Assembly (NCBI GenBank): GCA_031255615.1
Contig: JAIRSD010000039.1
Span: 1 to 13,451 of the forward strand
Direction: 5' to 3'
Length of the DNA: 13,451 bases
DNA from: Treponema sp.
Lineage (GTDB): Bacteria > Spirochaetota > Spirochaetia > Treponematales > Breznakiellaceae
Part shown: positions 13,269 through 13,451 of the stretch, one piece after another
How positions within the stretch are numbered: position 1 is the first letter of the stretch
Layout of the letters: each line of letters starts with the position of its first letter
Notes under the pieces: generated by a model
The model's input: only the letters and a program-made list of their open reading frames with translations
What the model was told of the DNA's origin: nothing
Databases searched by the model: none
Made by a program: the position numbers and the translations under genes

Positions 13269-13296
13269 GGAGTTTCGCGACGGATCGCGAAACTCC
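13269..13296. repeat. Hairpin with GGAGTTTCGCGA stem
   Basis: Perfect 12-bp arms (13269-13280 and 13285-13296) around CGGA. The stem sequence is the same as at 3459-3484, about 10 kb away, but the loop differs. Confidence 0.65.
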
Positions 13297-13318
13297 AGGG
13301 GGGCATACATTCCTGTAG

Positions 13319-13451
13319 CCTGGCGCGGGGAGCGCGCCAGGCCGGAAGGGGGGGGTGCGCCAGGGTGGGGGTTCGCCGCCCCGCCACGGGGAGGGGGCGG
13401 GAAAAAAAACCCCGGGGGTTTTTTTTTGGGGGTTGCGCGGGGCCCCGCGCG
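13319..13451. other. Hairpins and homopolymer-rich end
   Basis: CCTGGCGCG pairs with CGCGCCAGG (13319-13341, five-base loop). Then come runs of G, A and T, including an A8CCCC / T-run inverted repeat near 13402-13427. The last bases are the perfect palindrome GCGCGGGGCCCCGCGC (13435-13450). No gene is seen. Such sequence is also what a poorly resolved assembly end can look like. Confidence 0.4.

Noticed and set aside
12651..13387. Minus-strand frames of 190-220 aa across the tandem repeat
   Set aside because: They merely translate the repeat; the two units fall in different frames, composition is Arg/Pro-rich, and one frame runs into uxaC out of frame.
1..13451. CRISPR array or tRNA/rRNA gene
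   Set aside because: No regularly spaced identical repeats with spacers were found, and no tRNA cloverleaf with a TTCGA loop and acceptor stem, nor rRNA signature, was recognised in the gaps.

Overview
The window is GC-rich bacterial chromosomal DNA with seven convincing protein genes. The chemoreceptor, the UxaC, the DUF318-type permease and the divergent SDF symporter all look spirochaetal, most like the host-associated (insect-gut) Treponema clade. That placement is an impression from protein resemblance and was not checked by search.

Layout: 1-391 is an array of hairpin repeats. Positions 392-1939 (-) encode a membrane-anchored protein with a flavodoxin-like part and a C-terminal M15 zinc peptidase. 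Positions 2160-3074 (-) encode an ArsP/DUF318 permease. Positions 3075-3782 are a repeat-rich divergent promoter region. Positions 3783-5960 (+) encode a dCache methyl-accepting chemotaxis protein. Positions 5961-6176 hold a bidirectional terminator and repeat block between convergent genes. Positions 6177-8723 (-) encode the RNA-binding accessory factor Tex. Positions 8724-9167 are repeat-bearing intergenic DNA. Positions 9168-9557 (-) encode a solitary HigA-type antitoxin with a basic tail. Positions 9558-10063 combine its AT-rich promoter with another hairpin array. Positions 10064-11296 (-) and 11321-12760 (-) form a two-gene unit of a divergent SDF symporter and UxaC uronate isomerase. 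Positions 12761-13451 hold the uxaC promoter, a 192-bp tandem duplication and low-complexity DNA.

The genes do not form one pathway. The only clear functional unit is uxaC plus its symporter, which suggests uronate use with uptake of a carboxylate.

The striking feature is between the genes. Four copies of an 82-94 bp element keep fixed single-stranded segments (CCGGGCTATCCGCTC and CTATCCCTTGCGCG) and a GCGCA/TGCGC terminal stem. Two internal hairpins vary widely in sequence but stay almost perfectly paired, nearly always with three-base loops. The copies fall into two inverted, subtype-matched pairs. One pair encloses the M15 and permease genes; the other encloses the antitoxin gene. Outside three of the four copies lie further perfect hairpins, several closed by an NTCCCT six-base loop. 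A second composite element of three covarying hairpins occurs as an inverted pair at 56-176 and 5962-6084. These structures look like a structured repeat or mobile-element system and are the main candidates for something undescribed.
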